Positions 1 to 6,803 of a stretch of 8,742 bases of DNA are shown here, in pieces. Source of the stretch: Fidelibacterota bacterium (GTDB taxonomy: Bacteria > Fidelibacterota > UBA2242); assembly GCA_016936335.1 (NCBI GenBank), contig JAFGXZ010000074.1, positions 1 through 8,742 on the forward strand, read 5' to 3'. Position numbers and translations under genes: made by a program. Every line of letters starts with the position of its first letter. Position 1 is the first letter of the stretch. Under the pieces are notes generated by a model. The model saw nothing but the letters and a program-made list of their open reading frames with translations. It made no database searches and had not been told where the DNA came from.

Positions 1-1752
1 GACGGTGGAATGCCCGCAAATGACGGACGTGGTTACGTTATCCGCCGGATATTACGCCGGGCTGCACGCTTTGGACGAATGTTGAATATGCATGAACCAT
101 TCATTTACAAAATCGTCGATACAGTTTGTGAAATTCTCGGCGATGTCTATCCCGAAAGCGTTGAGCGTAGAGATCACGTGAAAAAAGTAATTAAATATGA
201 AGAGCAATCCTTTGGCGAAACCCTCGATAAAGGACTTGAGGTCTATCAACGAATTAAAGAAACACTTCTGAATCAAAAGAAAACTGAAATTTCGGGTGAG
301 GATGTTTTCAAACTTTATGACACCTACGGATTTCCCGTCGATCTGACCCAGTTAATGGCCGAGGATGACGGATTTATGGTAGATATTGCCGGATTCAATC
401 AGGAAATGGCAAAACAGAAGAAGCGGGCGCGCTCTGCCCGGAATTTTAAAATGAATGCCGGTGATCTGGATAAAGAATGGATCGTTTTATCCGAAGGTGA
501 TGATTCTGAATTTGTCGGATATGATCAAACCGCTGTCAGATCGATTTTACGGAAATATAGCGCTCATGGTGAGCAGTACCATTTAGTTTTAGATAAAACG
601 CCATTCTACGCGGAATCAGGCGGTGAAATCGGCGATACCGGAACGATCTCTAATGCTGATTTTATAATTGATGTGACAGATACGTTAAAAATCAATAATA
701 TGATCGTTCATATCGGGAATTTAGTTTCTGGAAAAATTGGAAATACAATTGAGGTCGATGCTGCAATTAATGTAGAGCGAAGTGATGCAATCAGGGCCAA
801 TCATACGGCTACTCATTTGCTGCAAGCGGCGTTAAGAGAGGTGCTTGGTGATCATGTACATCAATCCGGTTCATTGGTAACAGCAGAAAGATTACGTTTT
901 GATCTCACTCATTATACAAAAATTACCCAGCAGGAAATAGAGGCGATTGAAGATATAGTAAATCGTAAAATTCGTGAAAATATTGAAGTCGCTGTCAAAA
1001 TCCAGGATTATAATGAAGCCAAAAAATCCGGAGCGATGGCGCTGTTTGGTGAAAAATATGAGGATATCGTTCGGGTAATCGGTGTTGGTGAATTTTCTAA
1101 AGAGCTCTGCGGCGGTAAACATGTCAAACGAACCGGTGATATCGGTGGTTTTAAAATCATTTCGGAATCTTCAGTCGCGGCCGGAATTCGCAGAATTGAA
1201 GCGATTACCGGACAAAGTGCGTATGAACTTGATCGATTGAATGGAAAATTAATTACTGATTTGACCATTTTACTTAACACCACTAAAGAAAACCTGCTCC
1301 AGAAAGCAGATGAATTGATTAGCAGAGTTAAAAACCTTGAAAAAGAGTTAAAATCAGAGACAGAAAAAGGATTAGTCGAGGAACTGGATACATTAATCAG
1401 TAATTCCACAATGATCAGCGGTGTTACTATTTTCACACATCAATACCAATCACAATCCATGGATGAATTGAAAAATATTGCTGATCTTTTTCGTGATAAA
1501 CTTGAGTTGGGTATTGCTTTAATTATCTCTGTGAACGAAGGAAAGCTATTAGTTGTTGTAACGGCTACTGATGCTGTATTAAAAAAATATCAACTTCATG
1601 CTGGTACAATTGTCAAAGAACTTGCTCCGGTACTGGGCGGTGGCGGTGGCGGCAGACCCCATTTGGCGACAGCCGGCGGGAAAAACATTGATAAAATATC
1701 CGATATAATTAAGACATTTAAAGAAATTGTTGAAGAAGGATTGACTCACTAA
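1..1752 (+). CDS. alaS: Alanyl-tRNA synthetase, 5'-truncated by the window edge
   Basis: This is the C-terminal 583 residues of AlaRS, the cytoplasmic enzyme that charges tRNA-Ala and hydrolyses mischarged Ser- or Gly-tRNA-Ala. The frame is open from base 1, so the ATG at 10 is internal. The family is about 875 residues, so roughly the first third (the class II aminoacylation core) lies upstream. Visible in order are the conserved GRGYVIRRILRRA segment of the tRNA-binding region (bases 25-63), the editing-domain zinc motif HTATH (802-816), its partner CGGKH (1108-1122) followed by the RTGDIGGF context, a predicted coiled coil (about 1230-1390), and the C-terminal DHHA1/C-Ala domain with a glycine run (1636-1653) leading into RPHLATAGG. 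Two residues look unusual: K where CGGTH is the common form, and H where RPD is common. No frameshift is seen. The gene ends 18 bases before gcvPB. The identity is secure. Confidence 0.97.
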   Translation, partial: DGGMPANDGRGYVIRRILRRAARFGRMLNMHEPFIYKIVDTVCEILGDVYPESVERRDHVKKVIKYEEQSFGETLDKGLEVYQRIKETLLNQKKTEISGEDVFKLYDTYGFPVDLTQLMAEDDGFMVDIAGFNQEMAKQKKRARSARNFKMNAGDLDKEWIVLSEGDDSEFVGYDQTAVRSILRKYSAHGEQYHLVLDKTPFYAESGGEIGDTGTISNADFIIDVTDTLKINNMIVHIGNLVSGKIGNTIEVDAAINVERSDAIRANHTATHLLQAALREVLGDHVHQSGSLVTAERLRFDLTHYTKITQQEIEAIEDIVNRKIRENIEVAVKIQDYNEAKKSGAMALFGEKYEDIVRVIGVGEFSKELCGGKHVKRTGDIGGFKIISESSVAAGIRRIEAITGQSAYELDRLNGKLITDLTILLNTTKENLLQKADELISRVKNLEKELKSETEKGLVEELDTLISNSTMISGVTIFTHQYQSQSMDELKNIADLFRDKLELGIALIISVNEGKLLVVVTATDAVLKKYQLHAGTIVKELAPVLGGGGGGRPHLATAGGKNIDKISDIIKTFKEIVEEGLTH

Positions 1753-1760
1753 CATTATCG

Positions 1761-1765
1761 AGGAG
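1761..1765 (+). promoter_or_regulatory. Shine-Dalgarno site of gcvPB
   Basis: AGGAG lies five bases before the ATG at 1771, inside the 18-base gap after alaS. It is one of the clearest ribosome binding sites in the window and fixes the gcvPB start. Confidence 0.8.
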
Positions 1766-1770
1766 ACTGA

Positions 1771-3213
1771 ATGGAACAGGTGATTTATGAATATTCCTCA
1801 AAAGGGAAAAAAGGGGCATCATTACCGGCAAAACCGGTCAGTGAGGATACTGTAAAAAATTATATTCCTGAAACACTGTTAAGACAAACAGATTTAAATT
1901 TACCGGAAGTCAGCGAGCCTGAAGTTGTCCGGCATTTCACAAATTTGTCGACGATGAATCATCATGTGGATAAGGGATTCTATCCACTGGGTTCCTGTAC
2001 CATGAAATATAATCCGAAGATCAACGATAAAATTGCCGGGCTCCCGGGATTTGCCAATATTCATCCGTTGCAACCGGAATCCAGCGTTCAGGGCGCTCTG
2101 GAAATGATGTATGATCTTGAGAAAATGCTATGCGCGTTGACAGGCATGCATGCCGCAACTCTACAACCAGCAGCCGGTTCTCACGGTGAACTGACTGGCG
2201 TTATGATTATTAAAAAGTACCATGAAGCAAAAGGTGAAAAACGAAAATACATCCTGATTCCTGATTCGGCGCACGGCACCAATCCTTCCAGCGCCTATTC
2301 GGCCAATTTTGAAACATTGGCATTGAAATCCAATGAAAAAGGATGCATAGACATTAATGATCTCCGGGAAAAAATGACAAGAGATGTCGCCGGTCTGATG
2401 ATCACCAATCCCAACACCTTGGGTCTTTTCGAGGAAGAAGTTGAACAAATTGTGGATATTGTTCATCAGCATGATGGAATCGTTTATATGGATGGCGCCA
2501 ATCTGAATGCTCTGTTGGGAATTACTTGTCCCGGGGATCTGGGATTTGACATTACACATATTAATCTACATAAAACCTTTTCCACGCCCCATGGCGGAGG
2601 CGGACCGGGCAGTGGTCCAATTACCGTTGTTAAGAAATTGGAGAAGTATCTTCCTGAGCCACGAGTGATTAAAAGTAATAATTCATTTAAACTCTCATCT
2701 GATTTTCCAGATTCCATCGGTAAGGTCATAGGCCTCTATGGGAATTTTGGTGTCATGGTGCGGGCTTATGTTTACGTCACAATGCTGGGAATTCGGGGAC
2801 TTGCGGAAGTCTCCCGAAATGCAATTTTGAACGCAAATTATCTGCGGGTAAGACTGGCTGATAAATTTGCGATTCCCTATAACCGGGCCTGTATGCATGA
2901 GTTTGTTGCATCGGGCGATAATCATCGTGAACTTGGCATTAAAACACTGGATATTGCCAAGCGGTTGTTGGATTTTGGTTTACACGCGCCAACAGTTTAC
3001 TTTCCACTGATTGTTCGGGAAGCTATCATGGTCGAACCGACGGAAACCGAAAGTAAACAGACACTGGATAAATTTATCGAAGCAATGGAACAGATCGATC
3101 GTGAAGCACATGAAAATCCCGATATATTGCACGATGCACCCCATACAACACCTGTGCGCCGATTGGATGAATTGAAAGCAAATAAAGATCTCAACATTTG
3201 TTGGGTAAAATAG
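1771..3213 (+). CDS. gcvPB: Glycine dehydrogenase (decarboxylating) subunit 2, P-protein beta subunit
   Basis: This is the PLP-binding subunit of two-subunit glycine decarboxylase. With GcvPA it decarboxylates glycine and passes the aminomethyl group to lipoyl-GcvH, feeding one-carbon units to tetrahydrofolate through GcvT. At 480 residues it matches the usual subunit-2 length. Visible blocks are YPLGSCTMKYNPK (71-83), LQPAAGSHGE (131-140), DSAHGTNPSSA (165-175), DGANLNA (241-247) and the PLP-lysine block NLHKTFSTPHGGGGPG (265-280), in which K268 is the expected Schiff-base lysine. The N-terminal start fits the family, and AGGAG sits five bases upstream. The usual partner gcvPA is not next to it: alaS is immediately upstream and a RidA gene immediately downstream. 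GcvPA, GcvT and GcvH are therefore presumably encoded elsewhere. The 18-base leader leaves no room for a glycine riboswitch directly ahead of this gene. Confidence 0.96.
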   Translation: MEQVIYEYSSKGKKGASLPAKPVSEDTVKNYIPETLLRQTDLNLPEVSEPEVVRHFTNLSTMNHHVDKGFYPLGSCTMKYNPKINDKIAGLPGFANIHPLQPESSVQGALEMMYDLEKMLCALTGMHAATLQPAAGSHGELTGVMIIKKYHEAKGEKRKYILIPDSAHGTNPSSAYSANFETLALKSNEKGCIDINDLREKMTRDVAGLMITNPNTLGLFEEEVEQIVDIVHQHDGIVYMDGANLNALLGITCPGDLGFDITHINLHKTFSTPHGGGGPGSGPITVVKKLEKYLPEPRVIKSNNSFKLSSDFPDSIGKVIGLYGNFGVMVRAYVYVTMLGIRGLAEVSRNAILNANYLRVRLADKFAIPYNRACMHEFVASGDNHRELGIKTLDIAKRLLDFGLHAPTVYFPLIVREAIMVEPTETESKQTLDKFIEAMEQIDREAHENPDILHDAPHTTPVRRLDELKANKDLNICWVK

Positions 3214-3229
3214 GAAATTACAAAAACTC

Positions 3230-3613
3230 ATGAAGAGAGAAGTAATATCAACCGAAAATGCGCCAAAGGCAATCGGCCCGTACAGCCAGGCAATATTGAC
3301 AAAATTCTTTGTCTTTACATCCGGGCAAATTCCGATTAATCCAAAATCCGGAAAGATTGAAGCGACCACGATTAAAGATCAGGTTCGCCAGGATTTACTG
3401 AATTTATCTGCAGTCCTTGAAGCTGCCGGAACGAACCTGAATAATATCGTAAAATTAACCGTATTTATGACGGATCTATCCGGATTTGCCCAACTTAATG
3501 AAGTCTTTATGGAGTTTTTTCCGGAAAAACAACCGGCCCGTTCTGCAGTACAGGTCAGCAAGTTGCCCCTGGATGCAATGGTGGAAATTGAAGCGATTGC
3601 TGCTCTGGAGTAA
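3230..3613 (+). CDS. ridA: RidA/YjgF-family enamine/imine deaminase
   Basis: This 127-residue protein has the standard length and layout of the RidA family, trimeric cytoplasmic enzymes that hydrolyse reactive 2-aminoacrylate and related enamines or imines released by PLP enzymes. Visible signatures are AIGPYSQA (14-21), FTSGQIP (29-35), LEAAG (63-67), the VKLTVFMTDL strand (74-83) and the QPARSAVQVSKLP block (101-113). R104 aligns with the catalytic arginine of RidA (R105 in Salmonella), and E121 lies in the EIEAIA motif. Because the arginine is kept, deaminase activity is likely, in contrast to Rid subfamilies that have lost it. The gene starts 16 bases after gcvPB. No good Shine-Dalgarno is seen: AGGA at 3212-3215 overlaps the gcvPB stop but is 14 bases from the ATG, so translation may depend on coupling. 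Being next to a PLP enzyme fits its protective role. Confidence 0.93.
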   Translation: MKREVISTENAPKAIGPYSQAILTKFFVFTSGQIPINPKSGKIEATTIKDQVRQDLLNLSAVLEAAGTNLNNIVKLTVFMTDLSGFAQLNEVFMEFFPEKQPARSAVQVSKLPLDAMVEIEAIAALE

Positions 3614-3619
3614 ATAATC

Positions 3620-4513
3620 TTGAATAAAAAGAAATTTGCTGTTATTGTAAATCCTGTTGCCGGTCGGGGAAGGACTGCCAAAAAATTACCCCAATTACAG
3701 GAAATAGCAGCAAATTCCGGTCATCAATTCAATTTTTATTATACTGAAGAGTCTTATCATGCGGCCCGCATCACCGATAAAATTCACCGGGAATATGACG
3801 CTGTTGTTGCTTTTGGTGGCGATGGCACTGCCAATGAAGTGATAAACGGTCTGGCTGGAACAACCACGCCCTTTGGAATTATTCCGGAAGGTACCGGGAA
3901 TGATTTCGCCCGAACTATTAATGTTGCCCGAAATTTACAGAGGGCAATTGACATCCTGATTAATTACAATTACCGCCTGATGGACCTTGGTACTATCGAT
4001 GATCGGATATTTATAAATGGCGTTGGGATCGGATTTGACGGTTTCGTTAACTATCGTTCTAAAAATGTAAAATTATTAAAAGGTTCATTAGCCTATCTAT
4101 ATGCCGTTTTCAGCAGTTTGGCCTTATGGAAATGCATTCCTGTCCATATTGAAATTGACGATAGCATCATCGGTGATAGTTCGATTTACCTGATTGCCGT
4201 TGGAAACGGTTGGTCTGTTGGCGGTGGTTTAAAATTAACTCCCGAAGCCTCAATTCATGACGGTTTGTTTGATATTTGTCGTGTTCGGGATATACCGACA
4301 TGGAAAATTCTATTGAACTTCGCAAAACTGAAGAATGGTACTCTTGCAGAGGTCAGGGAGGTTACAATGACCAGGGGCAAGCGTATCAGGGTGAGTAGCG
4401 AAATGCCATTGCCAATTCATTTTGATGGTGAAGTCTACGATCCAAGCGCCCGGGAAGTGAATATTTCAATTGTGCCACAATCGGCGTTTGTTATTGGTGG
4501 CTGGTCGGTATAA
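3620..4513 (+). CDS. YegS/DgkB-type lipid (diacylglycerol) kinase, TTG start
   Basis: This 297-residue protein belongs to the diacylglycerol/sphingosine kinase-like catalytic family, soluble or membrane-associated enzymes that use ATP to phosphorylate lipid substrates at the inner membrane. Motifs in order are NPVAGRG (11-17, nucleotide loop), FGGDGTANE (65-73, the GGDGT catalytic/ATP signature), PEGTGNDFAR (89-98), NGVGIGFDG (133-141), GNGWSVGGGLKLTPEA (195-210), DGLFDI (214-219) and HFDGE (267-271) near the C-terminus. This is the complete set for a YegS/BmrU-like enzyme of normal length. The start is TTG at 3620, chosen because NKKKFAVIVNP immediately after it is the expected first beta strand. 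No in-frame ATG exists that would keep this strand. The gap after ridA is six bases. The exact lipid substrate cannot be told from sequence. Diacylglycerol is the default guess, with recycling of diacylglycerol from envelope polymer synthesis as a possible role. Confidence 0.92.
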   Translation: MNKKKFAVIVNPVAGRGRTAKKLPQLQEIAANSGHQFNFYYTEESYHAARITDKIHREYDAVVAFGGDGTANEVINGLAGTTTPFGIIPEGTGNDFARTINVARNLQRAIDILINYNYRLMDLGTIDDRIFINGVGIGFDGFVNYRSKNVKLLKGSLAYLYAVFSSLALWKCIPVHIEIDDSIIGDSSIYLIAVGNGWSVGGGLKLTPEASIHDGLFDICRVRDIPTWKILLNFAKLKNGTLAEVREVTMTRGKRIRVSSEMPLPIHFDGEVYDPSAREVNISIVPQSAFVIGGWSV

Positions 4514-4532
4514 ATTTTATTTTATCCTCAAA

Positions 4533-5090
4533 ATGATTAAATCAACATATTGGCACATTAATATAATTTTTCTCTTTACAGGTTGCCTGTTTTTGACATC
4601 CGGACTATTTGCATCGGAGTATTCACAAAGTGATTCAACCAGAATTATAAAGCCAAAAGCCGCCCTGATACGATCGGCGATAATTCCGGGGTGGGGGCAT
4701 CTATACGTTAAAAAACCCGCAAAATCCTTCATTTATTTTACGCTGGAAGCGTATCATGTCTATCAATTTATCGAATACAACTCGATCTATCAGTATGTAA
4801 AGGAAACAAAAAATACTGTGGGTATTGAAACCTGGAGCACATTGACTGAATCCCAGAAAAAAGACCAGATTAAAACTTCTACCGGTTATGAAATGAAGGA
4901 TGCAACCTGGCGCCCCAGGGAAATGCGAAACAAATACGCCTGGTGGTGTGTCGGATTTTATTTTATCGGGATGCTCGACGCTTTTGTGGATGCACATCTG
5001 TATTATTTTCCTTCGAATAAAATTGAATTATCTGCGATTGGGGAAGCAAAAAGTATCGGAATGACATTCTCCTGGAATTTGGGGAAGTAA
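4533..5090 (+). CDS. DUF5683-like small membrane/exported protein
   Basis: This is a 185-residue protein of unknown function. It begins with a signal-like segment: K3, a hydrophobic stretch at about 9-27, and possible cleavage near A27/S28. The block S48-A-I-I-P-G-W-G-H-L-Y58 followed by KKPAKSFIYF resembles the start of DUF5683, whose members show an S-x-x-x-P-G-x-G-x-x-Y motif before a membrane segment. A second hydrophobic stretch (about 135-156) ends in DAFVDAHL, also like that family. Between them is a polar loop with several aromatic and charged residues. I chose the ATG at 4533. An in-frame TTG at 4470 would overlap the lipid kinase gene and place a polar, basic stretch ahead of the signal sequence. 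No strong ribosome site is seen. The gene ends one base before the symporter gene, so the two are probably translated together. The DUF assignment is from remembered pattern; the function is unknown. Confidence 0.78.
   Translation: MIKSTYWHINIIFLFTGCLFLTSGLFASEYSQSDSTRIIKPKAALIRSAIIPGWGHLYVKKPAKSFIYFTLEAYHVYQFIEYNSIYQYVKETKNTVGIETWSTLTESQKKDQIKTSTGYEMKDATWRPREMRNKYAWWCVGFYFIGMLDAFVDAHLYYFPSNKIELSAIGEAKSIGMTFSWNLGK
5081..5086 (+). promoter_or_regulatory. Likely Shine-Dalgarno site of the NSS symporter gene
   Basis: GGGGAA lies at the very end of the upstream gene, five bases before the ATG at 5092. Being inside the preceding coding region, it fits translational coupling of the two genes. Confidence 0.5.
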
Positions 5091-5091
5091 A

Positions 5092-6447
5092 ATGGACATT
5101 AATCGTGAACAATGGGGCTCAAAAATTGGATTTGTCCTTGCGGCTGCCGGCTCAGCCGTAGGGCTTGGCAACATATGGAAATTTCCGTATCTCGTTGGTG
5201 AAAACGGCGGAGCAGCATTTGTACTACTTTATCTTTTGTGTGTGGTGCTGGTTGGTTTACCGGTCGTAATTGCAGAAATTTTAATTGGCCGAACTACCCA
5301 GAAAAACCCGGTTGGAAGTTTTCGTGAATTAAGTAAAGGCAATCCCTTCTGGATGTTTATCGGTGGGTTGGGTGTATTGACAGGATTCCTGATCTTGTCT
5401 TATTATAATGTCATTGCCGGCTGGAGCCTGGGTTATGTTGTTGAATCTTTGAAAGGGAGTTTTCAAAACCTGGAAAATCCAGCAGCGGCAGGTGAATTAT
5501 TCAACCAATTATCTTCACGACCACAGTGGACGCTACTGTTCCATGGAATGTTCATGATGTTGACTGTTTCAATCATTTATGCGGGTGTCGCAAAGGGAAT
5601 TGAACGAGCTAGTAAAATCATGATGCCAGCACTATTAATCCTGATTATTATATTAGTTATTCGCGGCATTACCCTGAATGGTGCAAGTGCCGGCATTCAC
5701 TATTTACTTAAAGTTGATTTTTCGGTGATAACGGGGAAGACATTTTTTCTGGCGCTGGGACAGGCATTTTTTTCACTGAGTCTTGGAATGGGCGCCCTGC
5801 TAACTTATGGCAGTTACATGTCAAAAAAGGACTCAATCCCGATCAGTGCTTTAAACATAGTACTGCTCGATACACTGATTGCCCTGCTGGCCGGATTTAT
5901 GATTTTTCCGGCAGTTTTTGCAATGGGAATGCAACCGGCCCAGGGGCCATCACTAATATTTAATATTCTACCGATTGTGTTCAATTCCATTCCGGCAGGA
6001 TACATTTTCAGAATCATCTTTTTTATCCTGTTAACTGTTGCGGCATTGACATCCACTATTTCATTGTTGGAAGTGATTACAGCATTTGTGGTTGATGAAT
6101 TTCAATTTGAGCGAAAGAAAGCGGCCATAGTTCTCGGAATCATTGTATTTGTTATCGGTATTCCAAGTGCTTTGTCCTTTTGCGGATGGCAAAACGTAAT
6201 GATTTTCGGATTGACCTGCTTTGACTTTGTGGATTTTATTTCTGCGAATATATTCTTACCTTTAGGCGGAATTTTTATTGCGCTTTTTGTAGGTTGGTTC
6301 TGGGGAACAAAAAATTCAGTCCCTCATTTACTGGAAGGTACTGTAAAATTTCCTGTTTTTCTGGTTTCAACATGGTCAATTTTAATTCGTTTTGTTGCAC
6401 CCGTTTTGATTTTACTAATATTTCTGAGCAGCATCGGGATTCTATGA
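5092..6447 (+). CDS. Sodium-dependent transporter, NSS/SNF (LeuT-like) family
   Basis: This 451-residue inner-membrane Na+ symporter belongs to the neurotransmitter:sodium symporter family, whose bacterial members import amino acids. Its length and hydrophobic pattern give about 11 helices, as in Tyt1 and MhsT, rather than 12. Helix 1 contains GSAVGLGNIWKFPY (20-33), and its numbering coincides with LeuT. G20, A22, V23 and N27 therefore match sodium-site positions, and the broken-helix GLGN is intact. Helix 6 has FFSLSLGMGALLTYGSY (226-242), with S228 at the LeuT T254 position. Helix 8 carries A317-x-x-T320-S321, the second sodium-site signature. In helix 7 the residue matching LeuT N286 seems to be D260, and the E290 position seems to be A264. 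The substrate is probably a hydrophobic or small amino acid but cannot be fixed here. The gene starts one base after the DUF5683-like gene and overlaps the next gene by four bases (ATGA). Confidence 0.95.
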   Translation: MDINREQWGSKIGFVLAAAGSAVGLGNIWKFPYLVGENGGAAFVLLYLLCVVLVGLPVVIAEILIGRTTQKNPVGSFRELSKGNPFWMFIGGLGVLTGFLILSYYNVIAGWSLGYVVESLKGSFQNLENPAAAGELFNQLSSRPQWTLLFHGMFMMLTVSIIYAGVAKGIERASKIMMPALLILIIILVIRGITLNGASAGIHYLLKVDFSVITGKTFFLALGQAFFSLSLGMGALLTYGSYMSKKDSIPISALNIVLLDTLIALLAGFMIFPAVFAMGMQPAQGPSLIFNILPIVFNSIPAGYIFRIIFFILLTVAALTSTISLLEVITAFVVDEFQFERKKAAIVLGIIVFVIGIPSALSFCGWQNVMIFGLTCFDFVDFISANIFLPLGGIFIALFVGWFWGTKNSVPHLLEGTVKFPVFLVSTWSILIRFVAPVLILLIFLSSIGIL

Positions 6448-6803
6448 TTAAAAAAGGAATTACTATATTATTGCTGTTATTGATTATTAACACCACTTTC
6501 GGTGCAGTTACGGATTACAAGCAATTGAAAAAATCAAAAGACCCCTGGTTCGGACTTGACAAATTAAAACATTTAAGCAGTTCGTTTATTCTGACAACAT
6601 CCGGTTATTATTTTCAAACAAAAATCATTGATGTTGGTGACTTAAAATCCCTGACCAATTCCGGAATAATTACCATTTCGCTTGGGCTGGGAAAAGAAAT
6701 AACCGATTCAAAAAAACCGGGTGGAATTTTTAGTATTCGCGATTTAACAGTGGACTTTGCAGGTGTCGGGTTGGCATTTTTATTTATTCGGGCGGTTGCA
6801 TAA
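6444..6803 (+). CDS. YfiM/DUF2279-like small envelope protein
   Basis: This is a 119-residue protein of unknown function. It opens with a signal or anchor sequence (K3-K4, then a hydrophobic core at about 6-19, possible cleavage after G20 or A21). The rest carries D39-K-x-x-H43, then a hydrophobic stretch, G83-K-E-x-x-D88, and S97-x-x-D100-x-x-x-D104-x-x-G107 leading into a final hydrophobic segment. This spacing of D/K/H, GKE and S-D-D-G is what I recall of the YfiM/DUF2279 family of small envelope proteins and, more distantly, of VanZ-like proteins. The charged residues falling within hydrophobic segments suggest a functional site in or at the membrane. I chose the ATG at 6444, which overlaps the symporter stop as ATGA. 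An in-frame ATG at 6294 would lie deep in the symporter gene and place a non-signal sequence first. Its stop overlaps the next start by one base (TAATG). Confidence 0.72.
   Translation: MIKKGITILLLLLIINTTFGAVTDYKQLKKSKDPWFGLDKLKHLSSSFILTTSGYYFQTKIIDVGDLKSLTNSGIITISLGLGKEITDSKKPGGIFSIRDLTVDFAGVGLAFLFIRAVA

Noticed and set aside
1008..1436. Minus-strand open frame of 142 codons inside alaS
   Set aside because: It lies entirely opposite a well-conserved gene, its translation shows no recognisable family, and it has no ribosome site or operon context. It is a shadow of the coding frame.
1753..1770. Glycine riboswitch ahead of gcvPB
   Set aside because: Glycine cleavage genes are often controlled this way, but the gap is only 18 bases and the upstream sequence is alaS coding, so no aptamer can fit here.
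2161..2559. Minus-strand open frame of 132 codons inside gcvPB
   Set aside because: It runs antisense to the PLP-binding core of a conserved enzyme, and its translation has no recognisable domain.
2980..3369. Minus-strand open frame of 129 codons across the gcvPB-ridA junction
   Set aside because: The Cys/Phe-rich translation is typical of antisense shadows, and it covers two conserved sense genes.
4470..4532. Upstream in-frame TTG start for the DUF5683-like gene
   Set aside because: It would overlap the lipid kinase gene by 44 bases and put a basic, polar stretch ahead of the signal sequence. The ATG at 4533 gives a normal signal peptide.
4514..4532. AT-rich gap after the lipid kinase gene as terminator or promoter
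   Set aside because: At 19 bases it has no stem followed by a U-tract and no room for a -35/-10 pair, unless one overlaps the upstream gene, where I see no convincing match.
4533..4620. Possible lipoprotein signal (LFTGC) in the DUF5683-like protein
   Set aside because: Phe at the -3 position is a poor lipobox residue, and the hydrophobic core continues well past the cysteine. An ordinary signal peptide or membrane anchor fits better.
6294..6443. Upstream in-frame ATG start for the DUF2279-like gene
   Set aside because: It lies deep within the symporter's last helices and would hide the signal sequence. The ATGA overlap start at 6444 is far more typical.
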